64,000 nt of DNA from Microvirga sp. TS319 (lineage in GTDB: Bacteria; Pseudomonadota; Alphaproteobacteria; Rhizobiales; Beijerinckiaceae), in assembly GCF_041276405.1 (NCBI RefSeq), contig NZ_JBGGGT010000001.1, positions 851,501-915,500 on the forward strand, in the 5' to 3' direction. Numbering within the stretch: the stretch's first letter is position 1; each line of letters starts with the position of its first letter. This document shows, one piece after another, positions 16,370 to 25,547 of this stretch. A model generated the notes under the pieces. It had not been told where the DNA came from. It made no database searches and was given only the letters and a program-made list of their open reading frames with translations. The translations under genes and the position numbers were made by a program.

Positions 16370-19300
16370 TCAAACCATCCAATCGAAGTTCTGGGCCAAG
16401 AAGAGTTCCGGCGAGGTATCCTCCAGCACGAGGATTGTCGAGAAACCCAATTCCGAGAGCCTGGCCTGGAGCAGCGTGTCCCCAGCGCTCCCCGCCAGGC
16501 GGAGGATGCCCGCCGCGAACGGGTCGCTGCCAACCTCATGGTCCGGCAGGAGGCGCATGATGGAGGTCAGGTCGATCACGTCGCCGTAGGCCCCGGTCTC
16601 GAAGTCGAGGATGTGGTCGGCCACCATGGTCCGTGACGTGCCGAAGAAGAGGGAGAACCGATCCTGCCCGGCTCCTCCCGTGATCAGGTCGACGCCGGGG
16701 CCTTCCGGATCATGGGAGCCATTGTAGGATACCATCGAGATCGTGTCGTTCCCGGCTCCGCCGTCGATCCGGTTGGAGCCGGAAGTGTCCGAAAGCCGGT
16801 CGTCGCCGGTCCCGCCATAGAGGACATCGTCGCCGGTGCCGCCGCTGATATAGTCGTTCCCGGCTCCCCCATAGATCGTGTCGTTGCCGGCATCCCCCAT
16901 GAGCAAATCGTCGTTCGCGCCGACGGCATGGTGGCCCTCGACTTCCATGATGAGATCGTCGCCGGCCCCTCCCCAGAGCCAATCGTTGCCGTTGTCGCCT
17001 TGCAGGCGGTCGTTGCCCTCGCTGCCGTAGAGCGTGTCATCCCCGTCGCCGCCGCTGAGGCGGTCGTCACCATTGCCGCCGTCCAGCGTATCGGAACCGG
17101 TGCCGCCCACCAGGCGGTCGTCGCCGTCTCCGCCATGCATGAGATCGTCGCCGCCGAGGCCGCGGATGATGTCGTCGCCATCCAGTCCCTCGAGGAATTC
17201 GGGGTGCCTGGTCCCATCGAGGATGTCCGCTCCCGCTGTTCCCATGACGTGCCCGGACACTCCGCTCGGGTCATAGGGCGGAACGAAGTTATCCGGCCTC
17301 AGGTCTTCGGCGCGGGTGTTCTCCAATGTCAGGATAGTCCGCAGCCCGTCGGGGTCGAATTGCCCCGGAACCTTGAGGATGGCGCTCGTGCCGTCCTGTT
17401 CCAGGACGAGGTGTCCGGTCACGAACGGGTTGGTGCCCCGGACGTAGCCCGGAAGGCCGCCGAGCAGGCCTGAGACGTCGAGGAGGTCACCTCCCGGCCC
17501 CGTCTCGAAGTCGGTGATCACGTCGGCGGGCGCATGGTCCGCATAGCCGATCATGTAGGTGTCGCGGCCCTCGCCACCCGTCAGGCGGTCGACACCCTCT
17601 ACCGGCCAAAACTCGAGGTAGTCCAGCTCCGGCCGGCTCGACACATAGTGGAAGACGTCGTCTCCGGCCCCGCCGATGATCGTGTTCGAGCCGCCTTGCC
17701 ACTCGTAGAAGGTATCGTTGCCGTCACCGCCGTCGATATAGTCCGGACCGCCGTAGTCGCGGGGCGGCGACCAGCGATCGTTCCCATGGAAGGGAGGATC
17801 TCCGACGATCTCGTCGTCGCCTGCGCTGCCGTAGATCGTGTCGGCACCGTAGCCGCCGTCGAGGCGGTCATTGCCGTCGCCGCCGTCGATCCGGTCGTTT
17901 CCATCATTAGCCTGGAGGACGTCGTCCCCGCCAAGCCCTAAGATCTCGTCATCCCCGAGCGATCCGTCCAGGCTGTCGTTCCCGTCCGTGCCGACCGCGC
18001 TCGAGACCTGCCCGAGCGGATGGTAGGCGGGATTGAAGTTGAAGGCGGCCAGTGCCTCTGGCGCGACGTTCGCCAACCGCACGATCGTCCCGTATCCCAC
18101 ACCCTTTCCGATCCATTCCAGGTCGACCTGTATCAGAGTGTCGTTCCCGGAGGCTGCTACGCGGATGAGCCCGCTGGTGAAGGGATGAACCGGGTCCTGG
18201 AACCAGGGGTATGGCATCTCGTTGCGTGGGTCGACGGCCTCGACGGCCCAGGCGATGTCGAGGATGTCCCCACCGTAGCCGACCTCGAAGTCCATGATCG
18301 TGTCGGGGGCATCCACAGCCGCAGCGAAATCGGACAGGCGGTAGCGATCCGCGCCACTGCCGCCCAGAATGAGGTTCCATCCCTCCAGGTCGATCAGGTC
18401 GTCCCCGGCGCCGCCCCGGATCGTGTTGGATCCTGCGCCGGGCGAGATGATGTCGTTGCCGTCTCCTCCGACGAGCACGTCGTCCCCGTCTCCGCCTTCC
18501 AGCGTGTCGTTGCCTGCGCCGCCGTCGAGGCCGTCGTCACCCGCTCCGGCCGAGAGCCAGTCATGCCCGTCGCCGCCTATGAGCCAGTCGTCGCCGTCGC
18601 CGCTAGTCAGCCAGTCGTCGCCCGTGCCGCCCAGCAACGTGTCCGATCCGATGTCCCCGAGGAGGTGATCGTTGCCCGCCCCACCGACGAGCAAATCGTC
18701 TCCTGCGGTGCCCAGGATCGTATCGTCGCCGCCGAGGCCGTCGATGAAGTCGTCACCCGGCGTGCCGTTCAGGACATCGTCGCCCTCGGTCGGCACCGTC
18801 GCGATGGGGACCGGCGCGTAAGGCGGATCGAAATTGTCGGCCGTGAGGGATGCTAGATCGGTGCCCCGGAGGACCAGAATTGTCCGCAGGTCCTCCGGAG
18901 CGATGCCGCCGGTCACGCTCCCCTTGAGAACGGTGTCGCCCCCCTCGCGCTCCAGCCTGAGATGCCCTGTGGCGAACGGGTTGGGGGAGCCGATCGCGCC
19001 GCCGCCCAACACGGACTGAAGGAAGGTGAAATCGATCCTGTCGCCGCCCGCTCCGGCTTCGAAATCCGTGATGACGTCGGCCGAGGCGTCGGGGGCCAGC
19101 GCATCGGGAGACAGCTGGAAAGAGTCGCTCCCGGTCCCGCCGGACAGCGTGCTCTCGCCGGGCGAACCGGACACGTACCAGAACGCATCGTTGCCGGCGC
19201 CGCCGATGAGCCTGTTCACGCCCGACTGGTCCGCCAACCAGTCGTCGCCGTCGCCTCCGTCCAGGGTGTCGTTTCCTTCGCCTCCGTAGAGACCGTCATT

Positions 19301-19771
19301 CTCCGCGCCACCCGACAGGATGTCATTCCCCTGGTCGCCGTACAGGAGATCGGCTCCTGCTCCGCCCACGAGCGTGTCATTGCCGTCGTTCCCTTGCAGG
19401 GTGTCGGAATCCGCGCCTCCGTCCAAGAAATCGTCGCCGCTGCCGCCGTAGAGATAGTCGGAGCCTGTGCCCCCGCTCAGAGAATCGTTACCTTCGCCGC
19501 CATGGAGGTCATCATTGCCCGCGTCGCCCGACAGGCTGTCATTGCCGCCTTCACCGTACAGGCGATCCCTGTCCGTTCCTCCTGACAGGGTATCGTCGCC
19601 GCCTCGGCCGTAAAGAGTGTCGGATCCGCCCAGCCCCAGAATCACATCGGGACCTTCCCCTCCGACGAGGCGGTCGCTGAACGGGGTACCCGTGAGGGCC
19701 ATGCCCGGCGGCTGGTCGATTGAGATAGCCTGAGCGGCGAGAGATAAAGTCAGCGGCTGCCCTGAAGTCAT
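16370..19771 (-). CDS. Large RTX-type calcium-binding repeat protein, four modules
   Basis: A 1133-aa, very acidic and glycine-rich protein built from GGxGxDxLx nonapeptides that bind calcium in parallel beta-rolls. It has four similar modules ending near residues 314, 580, 829 and 1133. Each is a run of RTX repeats followed by a capping segment with D(V/T)I(T/M)DFE.G.GGD, then NPF.TGHL.L or a variant, and ending NF(D/N/V)P.Y or NFDW. No enzymatic domain or Sec signal is visible; secretion would be by a type I system recognising the C-terminus, but no such genes are in the window. GGGA precedes the ATG. Possible roles are adhesion, surface layer or biofilm matrix. Confidence 0.9.
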   Translation of the reverse strand: MTSGQPLTLSLAAQAISIDQPPGMALTGTPFSDRLVGGEGPDVILGLGGSDTLYGRGGDDTLSGGTDRDRLYGEGGNDSLSGDAGNDDLHGGEGNDSLSGGTGSDYLYGGSGDDFLDGGADSDTLQGNDGNDTLVGGAGADLLYGDQGNDILSGGAENDGLYGGEGNDTLDGGDGDDWLADQSGVNRLIGGAGNDAFWYVSGSPGESTLSGGTGSDSFQLSPDALAPDASADVITDFEAGAGGDRIDFTFLQSVLGGGAIGSPNPFATGHLRLEREGGDTVLKGSVTGGIAPEDLRTILVLRGTDLASLTADNFDPPYAPVPIATVPTEGDDVLNGTPGDDFIDGLGGDDTILGTAGDDLLVGGAGNDHLLGDIGSDTLLGGTGDDWLTSGDGDDWLIGGDGHDWLSAGAGDDGLDGGAGNDTLEGGDGDDVLVGGDGNDIISPGAGSNTIRGGAGDDLIDLEGWNLILGGSGADRYRLSDFAAAVDAPDTIMDFEVGYGGDILDIAWAVEAVDPRNEMPYPWFQDPVHPFTSGLIRVAASGNDTLIQVDLEWIGKGVGYGTIVRLANVAPEALAAFNFNPAYHPLGQVSSAVGTDGNDSLDGSLGDDEILGLGGDDVLQANDGNDRIDGGDGNDRLDGGYGADTIYGSAGDDEIVGDPPFHGNDRWSPPRDYGGPDYIDGGDGNDTFYEWQGGSNTIIGGAGDDVFHYVSSRPELDYLEFWPVEGVDRLTGGEGRDTYMIGYADHAPADVITDFETGPGGDLLDVSGLLGGLPGYVRGTNPFVTGHLVLEQDGTSAILKVPGQFDPDGLRTILTLENTRAEDLRPDNFVPPYDPSGVSGHVMGTAGADILDGTRHPEFLEGLDGDDIIRGLGGDDLMHGGDGDDRLVGGTGSDTLDGGNGDDRLSGGDGDDTLYGSEGNDRLQGDNGNDWLWGGAGDDLIMEVEGHHAVGANDDLLMGDAGNDTIYGGAGNDYISGGTGDDVLYGGTGDDRLSDTSGSNRIDGGAGNDTISMVSYNGSHDPEGPGVDLITGGAGQDRFSLFFGTSRTMVADHILDFETGAYGDVIDLTSIMRLLPDHEVGSDPFAAGILRLAGSAGDTLLQARLSELGFSTILVLEDTSPELFLAQNFDWMV

Positions 19772-20399
19772 GGTATTCCCATTGCCAAGTCATCAAAGCA
19801 ATAACACCGCCGTCAAAACGATGGAATCGAATTTTCATTGAAGAAGATACATCGATTTTGGAAATATTTTTTGACCACGACGGTGCTATGGAGGGCATCA
19901 TTTGCAATTTGCTCGGTAGATATACTTGCAGATTAGGGTAGCCGCTCCGAGTCCGATTGCGGTCGATTGGTCCATACTAGTCAGGTCGAATGAGGCTTCG
20001 CAAGCTGACCGCGAAGTTCTCCTAATGGCACGCCTGAGACCTGAGCTCGAAGGCGCCAATCCTGCCTGAGCGGCGAGGAGGGCGGGTCCTTCAGACACTC
20101 GGCAGCAAAGACCGCCAAGCAGAATTAAGTACCTGGACAAGTGGGCAATTTTCCCGTTCACGATCAAAGAAACCTTTGAGGTGTCGGTTTGGGAGCGGTT
20201 TCAGTATGACATGAAAGCGGGCCTTCCATTGTTCGGTGCCGCTCCCCGGTTTGATCCGAAGCCGCCATAAGGGGGCTTGGAGGAAGGTCCTGGCAGGATG
20301 GATTGCAGCCCCTTCTCCTTCTATGCTTGCACTACACGAATCCCGACGCGTCCGTCACGCACCGAACGACCATTCGACGTGCCCGGAGGAAACCAGCGA
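19772..20399. other. Gene-free stretch, partly AT-rich
   Basis: About 630 bases. The part next to the RTX gene (about 19790-19930) is much more AT-rich than the surroundings and probably holds its promoter. Open frames here have no ribosome site or recognisable domain. Confidence 0.5.
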
Positions 20400-20957
20400 A
20401 TGGCGTTTGATGATCGGACCAAGATAATTCACAGGAGAACGCCGGAATCAGCGGCTATGGTAGCGAACACCAAACGAGCGATGGCAATCACCGCCACACT
20501 CAACCGCTTGACGTTCACCGATGCAGACGAAATTCGGACACTCTTCAGTGAACTCATCGGCAAAAAGGTGGATGAGAGCTTTCTACTGTTGCCGCCATTC
20601 TATACGGCAGGCGGGGACGAAATCCGCGTCGGGCGGAACGTCTTCGTCAATCAAAACTGCACTTTCTATGATCTTGGCGGGATCGACATCGCAGACGATG
20701 TCATGATCGGTCCGAACGTGAGCATCATCACGACGGGCCATCCTCTCGAACCTTCGCAACGACGGGCCATCACGATCGGGAAGCCCATTGTAATTGAGAA
20801 AAACGTCTGGATCGCAGCGGGCGCAACGGTCATTGGCGGGGTGACGGTAGGCGAAAACTCAGTCGTGGCTGCCGGTTCGGTCGTCACCAAGGACGTTCCC
20901 CCGAATACCCTTGTCGGAGGAAATCCCGCGCGCATCATTCGTTCTATCGGCGACTGA
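20400..20957 (+). CDS. Sugar O-acetyltransferase, left-handed beta-helix family
   Basis: A 185-aa acetyl-CoA-dependent O-acetyltransferase of the maltose/galactoside/NodL type. Residues about 15-60 are the N-terminal helical Mac domain (NTKRAMAITATLNRLTFTDA), followed by hexapeptide-repeat strands: GRNVFVNQNCTFYDLGGIDI, VMIGPNVSIITTGHPL with the catalytic histidine in TGHP, then VWIAAGATVIGGVTVGENSVVAAGS and the terminal NPARIIR. The ATG at 20400 has GGAGG upstream; the longer open frame is rejected. It acts on a sugar or oligosaccharide in the cytoplasm; the acceptor is unknown. Confidence 0.9.
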   Translation: MAFDDRTKIIHRRTPESAAMVANTKRAMAITATLNRLTFTDADEIRTLFSELIGKKVDESFLLLPPFYTAGGDEIRVGRNVFVNQNCTFYDLGGIDIADDVMIGPNVSIITTGHPLEPSQRRAITIGKPIVIEKNVWIAAGATVIGGVTVGENSVVAAGSVVTKDVPPNTLVGGNPARIIRSIGD

Positions 20958-20967
20958 GGAAATGTTG

Positions 20968-21168
20968 TCACGAGGTAGGAGGCTCTATGGCCTCGATCCT
21001 GTGTGCCAGTCGATCTGCCTCACCGAGCAAGTCGGCGCGCCTGCGTTTCAGTTCCTCTTCAACTCTCGCGTTGCCGCACTCCGGGAATGAAGCGGAAACG
21101 ACCCGATGGGCTGAAGCAGGTCTGGTGGCTTTTGCGACCGAGTGCCGGGTCCTTCCGACCTTCCGCAC
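20968..21168 (-). CDS. Doubtful small hypothetical protein
   Basis: A 66-codon frame. Only the C-terminal part, ARVEEELKRRRADLLGEADR and following, looks protein-like (charged helix, possible coiled coil). The N-terminal half is compositionally odd, and no ribosome site is clear. It may be the end of a decayed gene. Confidence 0.3.
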   Translation of the reverse strand: MRKVGRTRHSVAKATRPASAHRVVSASFPECGNARVEEELKRRRADLLGEADRLAHRIEAIEPPTS

Positions 21169-21312
21169 CGAGCAATAGACCGGGCGTCAGACTTGGCTTC
21201 GGTCGTGTTTGTGGCCCCATAACGGCAGGGTCACGTTGCCGGGGACAGACTCCAGAGCGGCAGCCATGGCATCCTGGTTTTCGATGCAGCCACTTGGGCC
21301 GGGAGATACTGA

Positions 21313-21606
21313 ATGATCTGGGTGCGAATGATCATCGAGCCGACCGAATGGGACGCGGTTCAAGAACAGTTTGAAGGCCTGTTCATGAAGCTCGGATGCC
21401 CGGGCCAGATGATGCTGGTAGCCTCCGCCGGCTCGGGTCCACCCACACTCTTCGCCAGCCTCCCTAACCCAGGCCTTCTGAACGCCTTGACCGGTTGTGA
21501 GCGGATTGATGACAGCAAATTGCCGCCCGAAGCCTCCCTGCTCATCGGCCATCCCCACGTCTTCGAGAAGCGCTTCATATATCCGAAATGGAAGCCGGCG
21601 AGCTAG
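21313..21606 (+). CDS. Small hypothetical protein (97 aa)
   Basis: A 97-aa protein with MIWVRMIIEPTEWDAVQEQF, then GQMMLVASAGSGPPTLFASL and PPEASLLIGHPHVFEKRF. It is soluble, without signal peptide, and has coding-like codon choice. A GGGAGA ribosome site lies seven nt before the ATG. The stop TAG (21604-21606) is inside a CTAG that starts a composite dispersed repeat, so the C-terminus may be repeat-determined. I do not recognise a domain; function unknown. Confidence 0.6.
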   Translation: MIWVRMIIEPTEWDAVQEQFEGLFMKLGCPGQMMLVASAGSGPPTLFASLPNPGLLNALTGCERIDDSKLPPEASLLIGHPHVFEKRFIYPKWKPAS

Positions 21607-21888
21607 AACATCGTGCGGACCCAGCGGGCCGCGCTACAGCGTCAGACGTGAAATCGAACTCACGTCCGACGCAGTCAGTCTATGCTCTTGAGCATCTTCA
21701 CGCAAAACCGGTTCCCACTTTTGGGTCCGATGCTTTAGCGCATCGGGCGGACCTGGCGGGCCGCGCGAGCGCATCGTGCGAAAAGTGGCCTCGGTTATTT
21801 CGCAAGAACGATGCGCTCTTTCCAAGAAGAGAGCGTCGGATCCGGTCCCAAAAGTGCAAGTCTGCTTTTCACATCCGATGCCCTAAGC
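21602..21888. repeat. Composite, nested dispersed repeats
   Basis: Several units lie back to back. CTAGAACATCGTGCGGACCC opens an outer unit. From about 21634 comes TACAGCGTCAGACGTGAAAT, running to GGGTCCGATGCTTTAG at about 21737; this second type is the same as the copy inside the IS110 gene at 61025. From about 21735, TTAGCGCATCGGGCGG leads into further arms ending CACATCCGATGCCCTAAG. The arrangement suggests one repeat inserted next to or into another. The remaining 21889-22143 is AT-richer leader DNA of the LysR gene. Confidence 0.75.
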
Positions 21889-22143
21889 ATCCCGCCGCCC
21901 ACACAAGAGCCTACCGCAGGCAAAGACCTTGTGGGCGGGACTACCGCCTGTCTTGCAGCTCCCAGAAGTGTTCCGCTTTGCAATTGGACGCGAGAGGTGC
22001 CGAACGAAGGCCGGTCGAGTCGGCCTCATGTCGAAGGCAACTGCCGCATTTGAAAATTGAATGTATATATATTTAGCATTCCAAATCTGGATAGAGCCCC
22101 TCCCACTGGAGGCTCTTCAACGCCGCTCATGGTAGGGGGAATG

Positions 22144-22974
22144 ATGCTTGATCCGCGCCTTCTTCGTTCTTTTGTCACGATCGCCGACGCGGGAAGCTTC
22201 ACTCGGGCTGCCCAGCATCTGAACATGACGCAATCCACGATCAGCCAGCAGCTTGGCCGGCTCGAGGACGCGGTCGGCCACCCGCTCGTGGATCGCATTG
22301 CGCGGCCGGTCCGGCCGACGGACGCAGGCGAGCGCCTGCTGGGCTATGCGCGCCGGATTCTCGCCCTCCAGCAAGAGGCGGAAACCGTCCTCAGCGATCC
22401 TGCCGGCACGACATCCATCCGCATCGGGCTTCCGGAAGATATCGTCAGCATGGCGATGGCGGAAGCCTTCGGGGAATTCGCCAAACGCCATCGCGAGATA
22501 AGGCTGGATGTCACCGCCGGGCTGAGCCGCGATCTGACGAGGCGCTACCGCGGCGGCGAGTTTGACATCGTCATCGTCAAGGAGCCTGCCGCCAGTCCCG
22601 ACTACCGGGCGACCTTCCCGCAAGCAATGGCGTGGTTCGAGAGCGTCAAAGCCCCTGAATGGCCGGATCCTGTGCCGCTGGTCGCCTTCCCGCCGGGCGG
22701 TCTTTACCGTGAAGCCATGTTCGAGCGCGTCGAACGCGAGCGTCGCCGCTGGTACATCGCCTTCTCGGGCAGCAGCCTTCACAATGTTCTTGTCGGAGTG
22801 GAGGCCGGGCTCGGCCTGTCGCTTTTGCCGGTCGGCACGACGGCCGGACGCCAAGTCCGACCGTATGCCCCGTTCGGCACGGAGCCCTCGATGGTTGTCT
22901 CAATCTATGCCTGGGAGAAGACGGGGCCGACCTCGGAGCTGGTTCAGCACATGATCGCCACCCTTCATCCGTAA
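22144..22974 (+). CDS. LysR-family transcriptional regulator
   Basis: A 276-aa LysR-type regulator. The N-terminal winged HTH is at residues about 3-62 (LRSFVTIADAGSFTRAAQHL, then TQSTISQQLGRLEDAVG), and the effector-binding domain runs from about 88 on (IRIGLPEDIV). Of several in-frame starts (22129, 22141, 22144) I prefer 22144 because GGGGGA is correctly spaced from it. It lies upstream of, and on the same strand as, the ankyrin, deaminase and transporter genes and may control them. The effector is unknown. Confidence 0.88.
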   Translation: MLDPRLLRSFVTIADAGSFTRAAQHLNMTQSTISQQLGRLEDAVGHPLVDRIARPVRPTDAGERLLGYARRILALQQEAETVLSDPAGTTSIRIGLPEDIVSMAMAEAFGEFAKRHREIRLDVTAGLSRDLTRRYRGGEFDIVIVKEPAASPDYRATFPQAMAWFESVKAPEWPDPVPLVAFPPGGLYREAMFERVERERRRWYIAFSGSSLHNVLVGVEAGLGLSLLPVGTTAGRQVRPYAPFGTEPSMVVSIYAWEKTGPTSELVQHMIATLHP

Positions 22975-23148
22975 CACCATTCATATTCGGATTAGTAATA
23001 GTAGCGATCCAGATATTTAATTTCCAAATACGATGTTTCGAACTTATTTCAACGACGTACCCGATGCTGGTGGGAGCCGTTCATGCCGCAGCCTGGAAAT
23101 GCTCGGCAGGCCAAAGCCCATTAGGCTAATGCGCAACAGAGCAAGTCA

Positions 23149-23820
23149 ATGCTTCGCTATACGATCATTTTTTGTGCCGCCGTATCGGCCCTGGCATCCA
23201 TTCCTTTTACTGCGTCAGGAAAAACTATGAGTGAGATCCCAATGCATGCCGCGGCGGAAAAGGACGATGTCGCGGCGATTGAGAAGCTTCTGGCGGAAGG
23301 CGTAAAAATCGATGCGCGCGATCGCACGGGCGCCACTGCCTTGCTGGTGGCGACGCATGGAAACAGGCTGGCCGCCGCAAAAACGCTGATCGAGGCCGGC
23401 GCCGATGTCAACGCCAAGGACAAGATCGAGGACAGCCCTTATCTCTATGCCGGCGCGCGCGGCCATCTCGAAATCCTCAAGATGACGCTCTCGCATGGCG
23501 CCGACTTGAGGAGCACCAACCGCTACGGCGGCACCGCTCTCATTCCGGCATCGGAGCGCGGCCATGTTGAGACCGTGCGCACGCTGATCGCGGCAGGGGT
23601 CAACGTCGACCATGTCAACAAACTCGGGTGGACTGCCCTTCTGGAAGCAATCATCCTCAGCGACGGCGGCGAACGTCACCAGGAGATCGTCGAACTGCTC
23701 ATCGGAGCGAAGGCAAACATCAATCTGCCGGATCGCGACGGCGTCACGCCGCTCCAGCATGCGCGCAGCCGCAGCTTCAGGGAAATCGAAAAGCTTCTCG
23801 TTGCCGCGGGCGCGCGATGA
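23149..23820 (+). CDS. Exported ankyrin-repeat protein
   Basis: A 223-aa protein with an N-terminal hydrophobic stretch (residues 1-24, FCAAVSALASIPFTASG) that looks like a signal peptide, followed by about five ankyrin repeats: MHAAAEKDDVAAIEKLLAEG, TGATALLVATHGNRLAAAKT, then DSPYLYAGARGHLEILKM, GTALIPASERGHVETVRT, and a final DGVTPLQHARSRSFREIEKL. Ankyrin repeats bind other proteins, so it is probably a periplasmic binding or protective factor. Its stop precedes the ribosome site of the deaminase gene by a few bases, which implies cotranscription. Confidence 0.88.
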   Translation: MLRYTIIFCAAVSALASIPFTASGKTMSEIPMHAAAEKDDVAAIEKLLAEGVKIDARDRTGATALLVATHGNRLAAAKTLIEAGADVNAKDKIEDSPYLYAGARGHLEILKMTLSHGADLRSTNRYGGTALIPASERGHVETVRTLIAAGVNVDHVNKLGWTALLEAIILSDGGERHQEIVELLIGAKANINLPDRDGVTPLQHARSRSFREIEKLLVAAGAR

Positions 23821-23837
23821 AGGATCCGGAGGTGATC

Positions 23838-24311
23838 ATGAAGGAAGACAGCCATTTCCTGTGCGAGGCCATTGAACTCGCGCATGCCAACGTCAGAAAC
23901 GGCGGTCGCCCCTTCGGGGCCGTTGTCGTCAAGGACCGCAAGGTCATTGCGACCGGGGTCAACGAAATCCACAGCACCAACGATCCCACCGCACATGCGG
24001 AACTAACGGCCCTCCGCGCCGCCAGCCGCAAGCTCGGCTCGCCTGATCTCGAAGGCTGCGCGGTCTATGCCAGCGGCCATCCCTGCCCGATGTGCATGGC
24101 CGCGATGCGACTGGCCGGCGTCCGCGAGGTCGCCTACGCCTATTCCAATGACGACGGCGCGCCTTACGGCCTTTCGACGGCGGAGATCTATGCGGAACTC
24201 GCCAAACCGTTTGCCGAGCAATCGATGAAGATCCGCTACGTGCCGGTGCGGCTGGAGCATTATCCAGGCCCTTATGCCGAGTGGGAGCAGATTCGGGACA
24301 AGCGGGCGTAG
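23838..24311 (+). CDS. Nucleoside/guanine deaminase-like zinc enzyme (CDA superfamily)
   Basis: A 157-aa cytidine-deaminase-fold enzyme. The zinc site is His53 and catalytic Glu55 in PTAHAELTALR, plus Cys83 and Cys86 in GHPCPMCMAAM. The length, the NDPTAHAE motif and a C-terminal extension of the GuaD kind suggest guanine deaminase (guanine to xanthine), although tRNA-adenosine deaminase relatives cannot be excluded. The start at 23838 is fixed by an excellent ribosome site (GGAGGTGAT); an ATG at 23817 overlapping the ankyrin stop is less likely. It sits between the ankyrin gene and a transporter, so the cluster may salvage or detoxify purines or analogues. Confidence 0.87.
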   Translation: MKEDSHFLCEAIELAHANVRNGGRPFGAVVVKDRKVIATGVNEIHSTNDPTAHAELTALRAASRKLGSPDLEGCAVYASGHPCPMCMAAMRLAGVREVAYAYSNDDGAPYGLSTAEIYAELAKPFAEQSMKIRYVPVRLEHYPGPYAEWEQIRDKRA

Positions 24312-24314
24312 AAT

Positions 24315-25547
24315 ATGGAGCGCAAGAATTCTCTGCCGGCGGCCAACGCCCTGCTCCTCGCCGTCGTCGCTCTGGTCGGCCTCAATCTCAGGCCGTTCAT
24401 TACCGGCGTCGGCCCGCTTGCCGCAAGCGTGAGCGCCGAAACCGGCCTTGGCCTGCAGGGCATGGCGCTGCTGACCCTCGTGCCGATGCTGCTGATGGGG
24501 GTGTTCGCCTTCGCCGGTCCTTCGCTGCAGGCCAGATTCGGCGCGCGGCGGTCAGTCGTCGCCGCGCTCGCCGTTCTGTCCCTCGGCTCGTTCCTGCGCC
24601 TGTTCGTCGCGACAGGCTGGCAGATGCTGGGAACGGCGGCGCTGCTCGGGCTTGGCGCTGCAATCGTGCAGGCTGTGTTTCCGGGAATCGTCAAGCTGCG
24701 GTTTCCCCGGCATGTCGGCCTCGTCACGGGGCTATATTCGGCGATGCTGATGGGCGGCGGAGCTCTCGGCGCATTGATGGCGCCGCTGATTGCCGCCCCA
24801 GCGCGGAACTGGCATGCCGGGCTTGCGTGGATGGCGATCCCGGCGCTGCTCGCCGCGGTTCTGGCCGCCCGATGCCTGCCGCGCGACGGCACGCCGCAAG
24901 CGGGCGGCCGTGCAGCGGCGGTTCTTCTCAAGCGGCCGCGGACATGGTTGCTCATGGCGTGCTTCGGTCTCGTCAACGGCGGCTACTCCACAGTGGTGGC
25001 ATGGCTTGCGCCGTTCTATCGCGAGCATGGGTGGACCAGCGCGAGCAGCGGCGGCCTGCTGGCGATCATGGCGGTTGCTCAGGCGCTTGCCGCTCTGCTG
25101 CTTCCGGTCCTCGCCGGAAAGCGGGAGGATCGCCGTCCGTGGCTCTGGCTGACGCTCGCGATGCAAGCGGCGGGCTTTGCCGCGCTGGCAGCGAGGCCCG
25201 AGGCCGCGCCGGTCTTGTGGGCGGCCCTGCTGGGAGCAGGGCTAGGCGGCTGCTTTTCGCTTTCCATGATCGTGGCGCTCGATCATCTGCCTGACCCAGC
25301 CGAGGCTGGCGCGCTGTCGGCACTCATGCAGGGGGGTGGCTTCCTCATCGCGGCGATGCCGCCGTGGATCGCGGCCCTCCTTCACGATCTGACGGGCAGC
25401 TTCCTTGCGGGCTGGCTGCTGCAACTCGCCTGCATTGCCACCGTGACGTGGCTGTACTGGCATGTTGACCCACGAAGCTACGAGAGTGCAATCCGTCCAC
25501 CAACTTTACGGAAGGAACTGCCAATCGAGACGGCACCGTCAGCTTAA
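24315..25547 (+). CDS. MFS transporter, CynX/NimT type
   Basis: A 410-aa, roughly 12-helix major facilitator protein. LNLRPFITGVGPLAASVSAE near the N-terminus is characteristic of the CynX/NimT (cyanate/nitroimidazole) branch, as is the LYSAMLMGGGALGALMAPL helix. It starts three nt after the deaminase stop, so it is cotranscribed and may export or import the deaminase's substrate or product. Its last codons and stop (25533-25547) lie in the terminal inverted repeat of an IS6-type remnant, so the tail after the last helix has been replaced by insertion-sequence DNA. Transport function should be intact. Confidence 0.9.
   Translation: MERKNSLPAANALLLAVVALVGLNLRPFITGVGPLAASVSAETGLGLQGMALLTLVPMLLMGVFAFAGPSLQARFGARRSVVAALAVLSLGSFLRLFVATGWQMLGTAALLGLGAAIVQAVFPGIVKLRFPRHVGLVTGLYSAMLMGGGALGALMAPLIAAPARNWHAGLAWMAIPALLAAVLAARCLPRDGTPQAGGRAAAVLLKRPRTWLLMACFGLVNGGYSTVVAWLAPFYREHGWTSASSGGLLAIMAVAQALAALLLPVLAGKREDRRPWLWLTLAMQAAGFAALAARPEAAPVLWAALLGAGLGGCFSLSMIVALDHLPDPAEAGALSALMQGGGFLIAAMPPWIAALLHDLTGSFLAGWLLQLACIATVTWLYWHVDPRSYESAIRPPTLRKELPIETAPSA

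Noticed and set aside
16712..19585. Long plus-strand ORFs opposite the RTX gene
   Set aside because: They are mirror frames created by the repetitive GGxGxD codons, with valine/alanine-rich translations and no domains.
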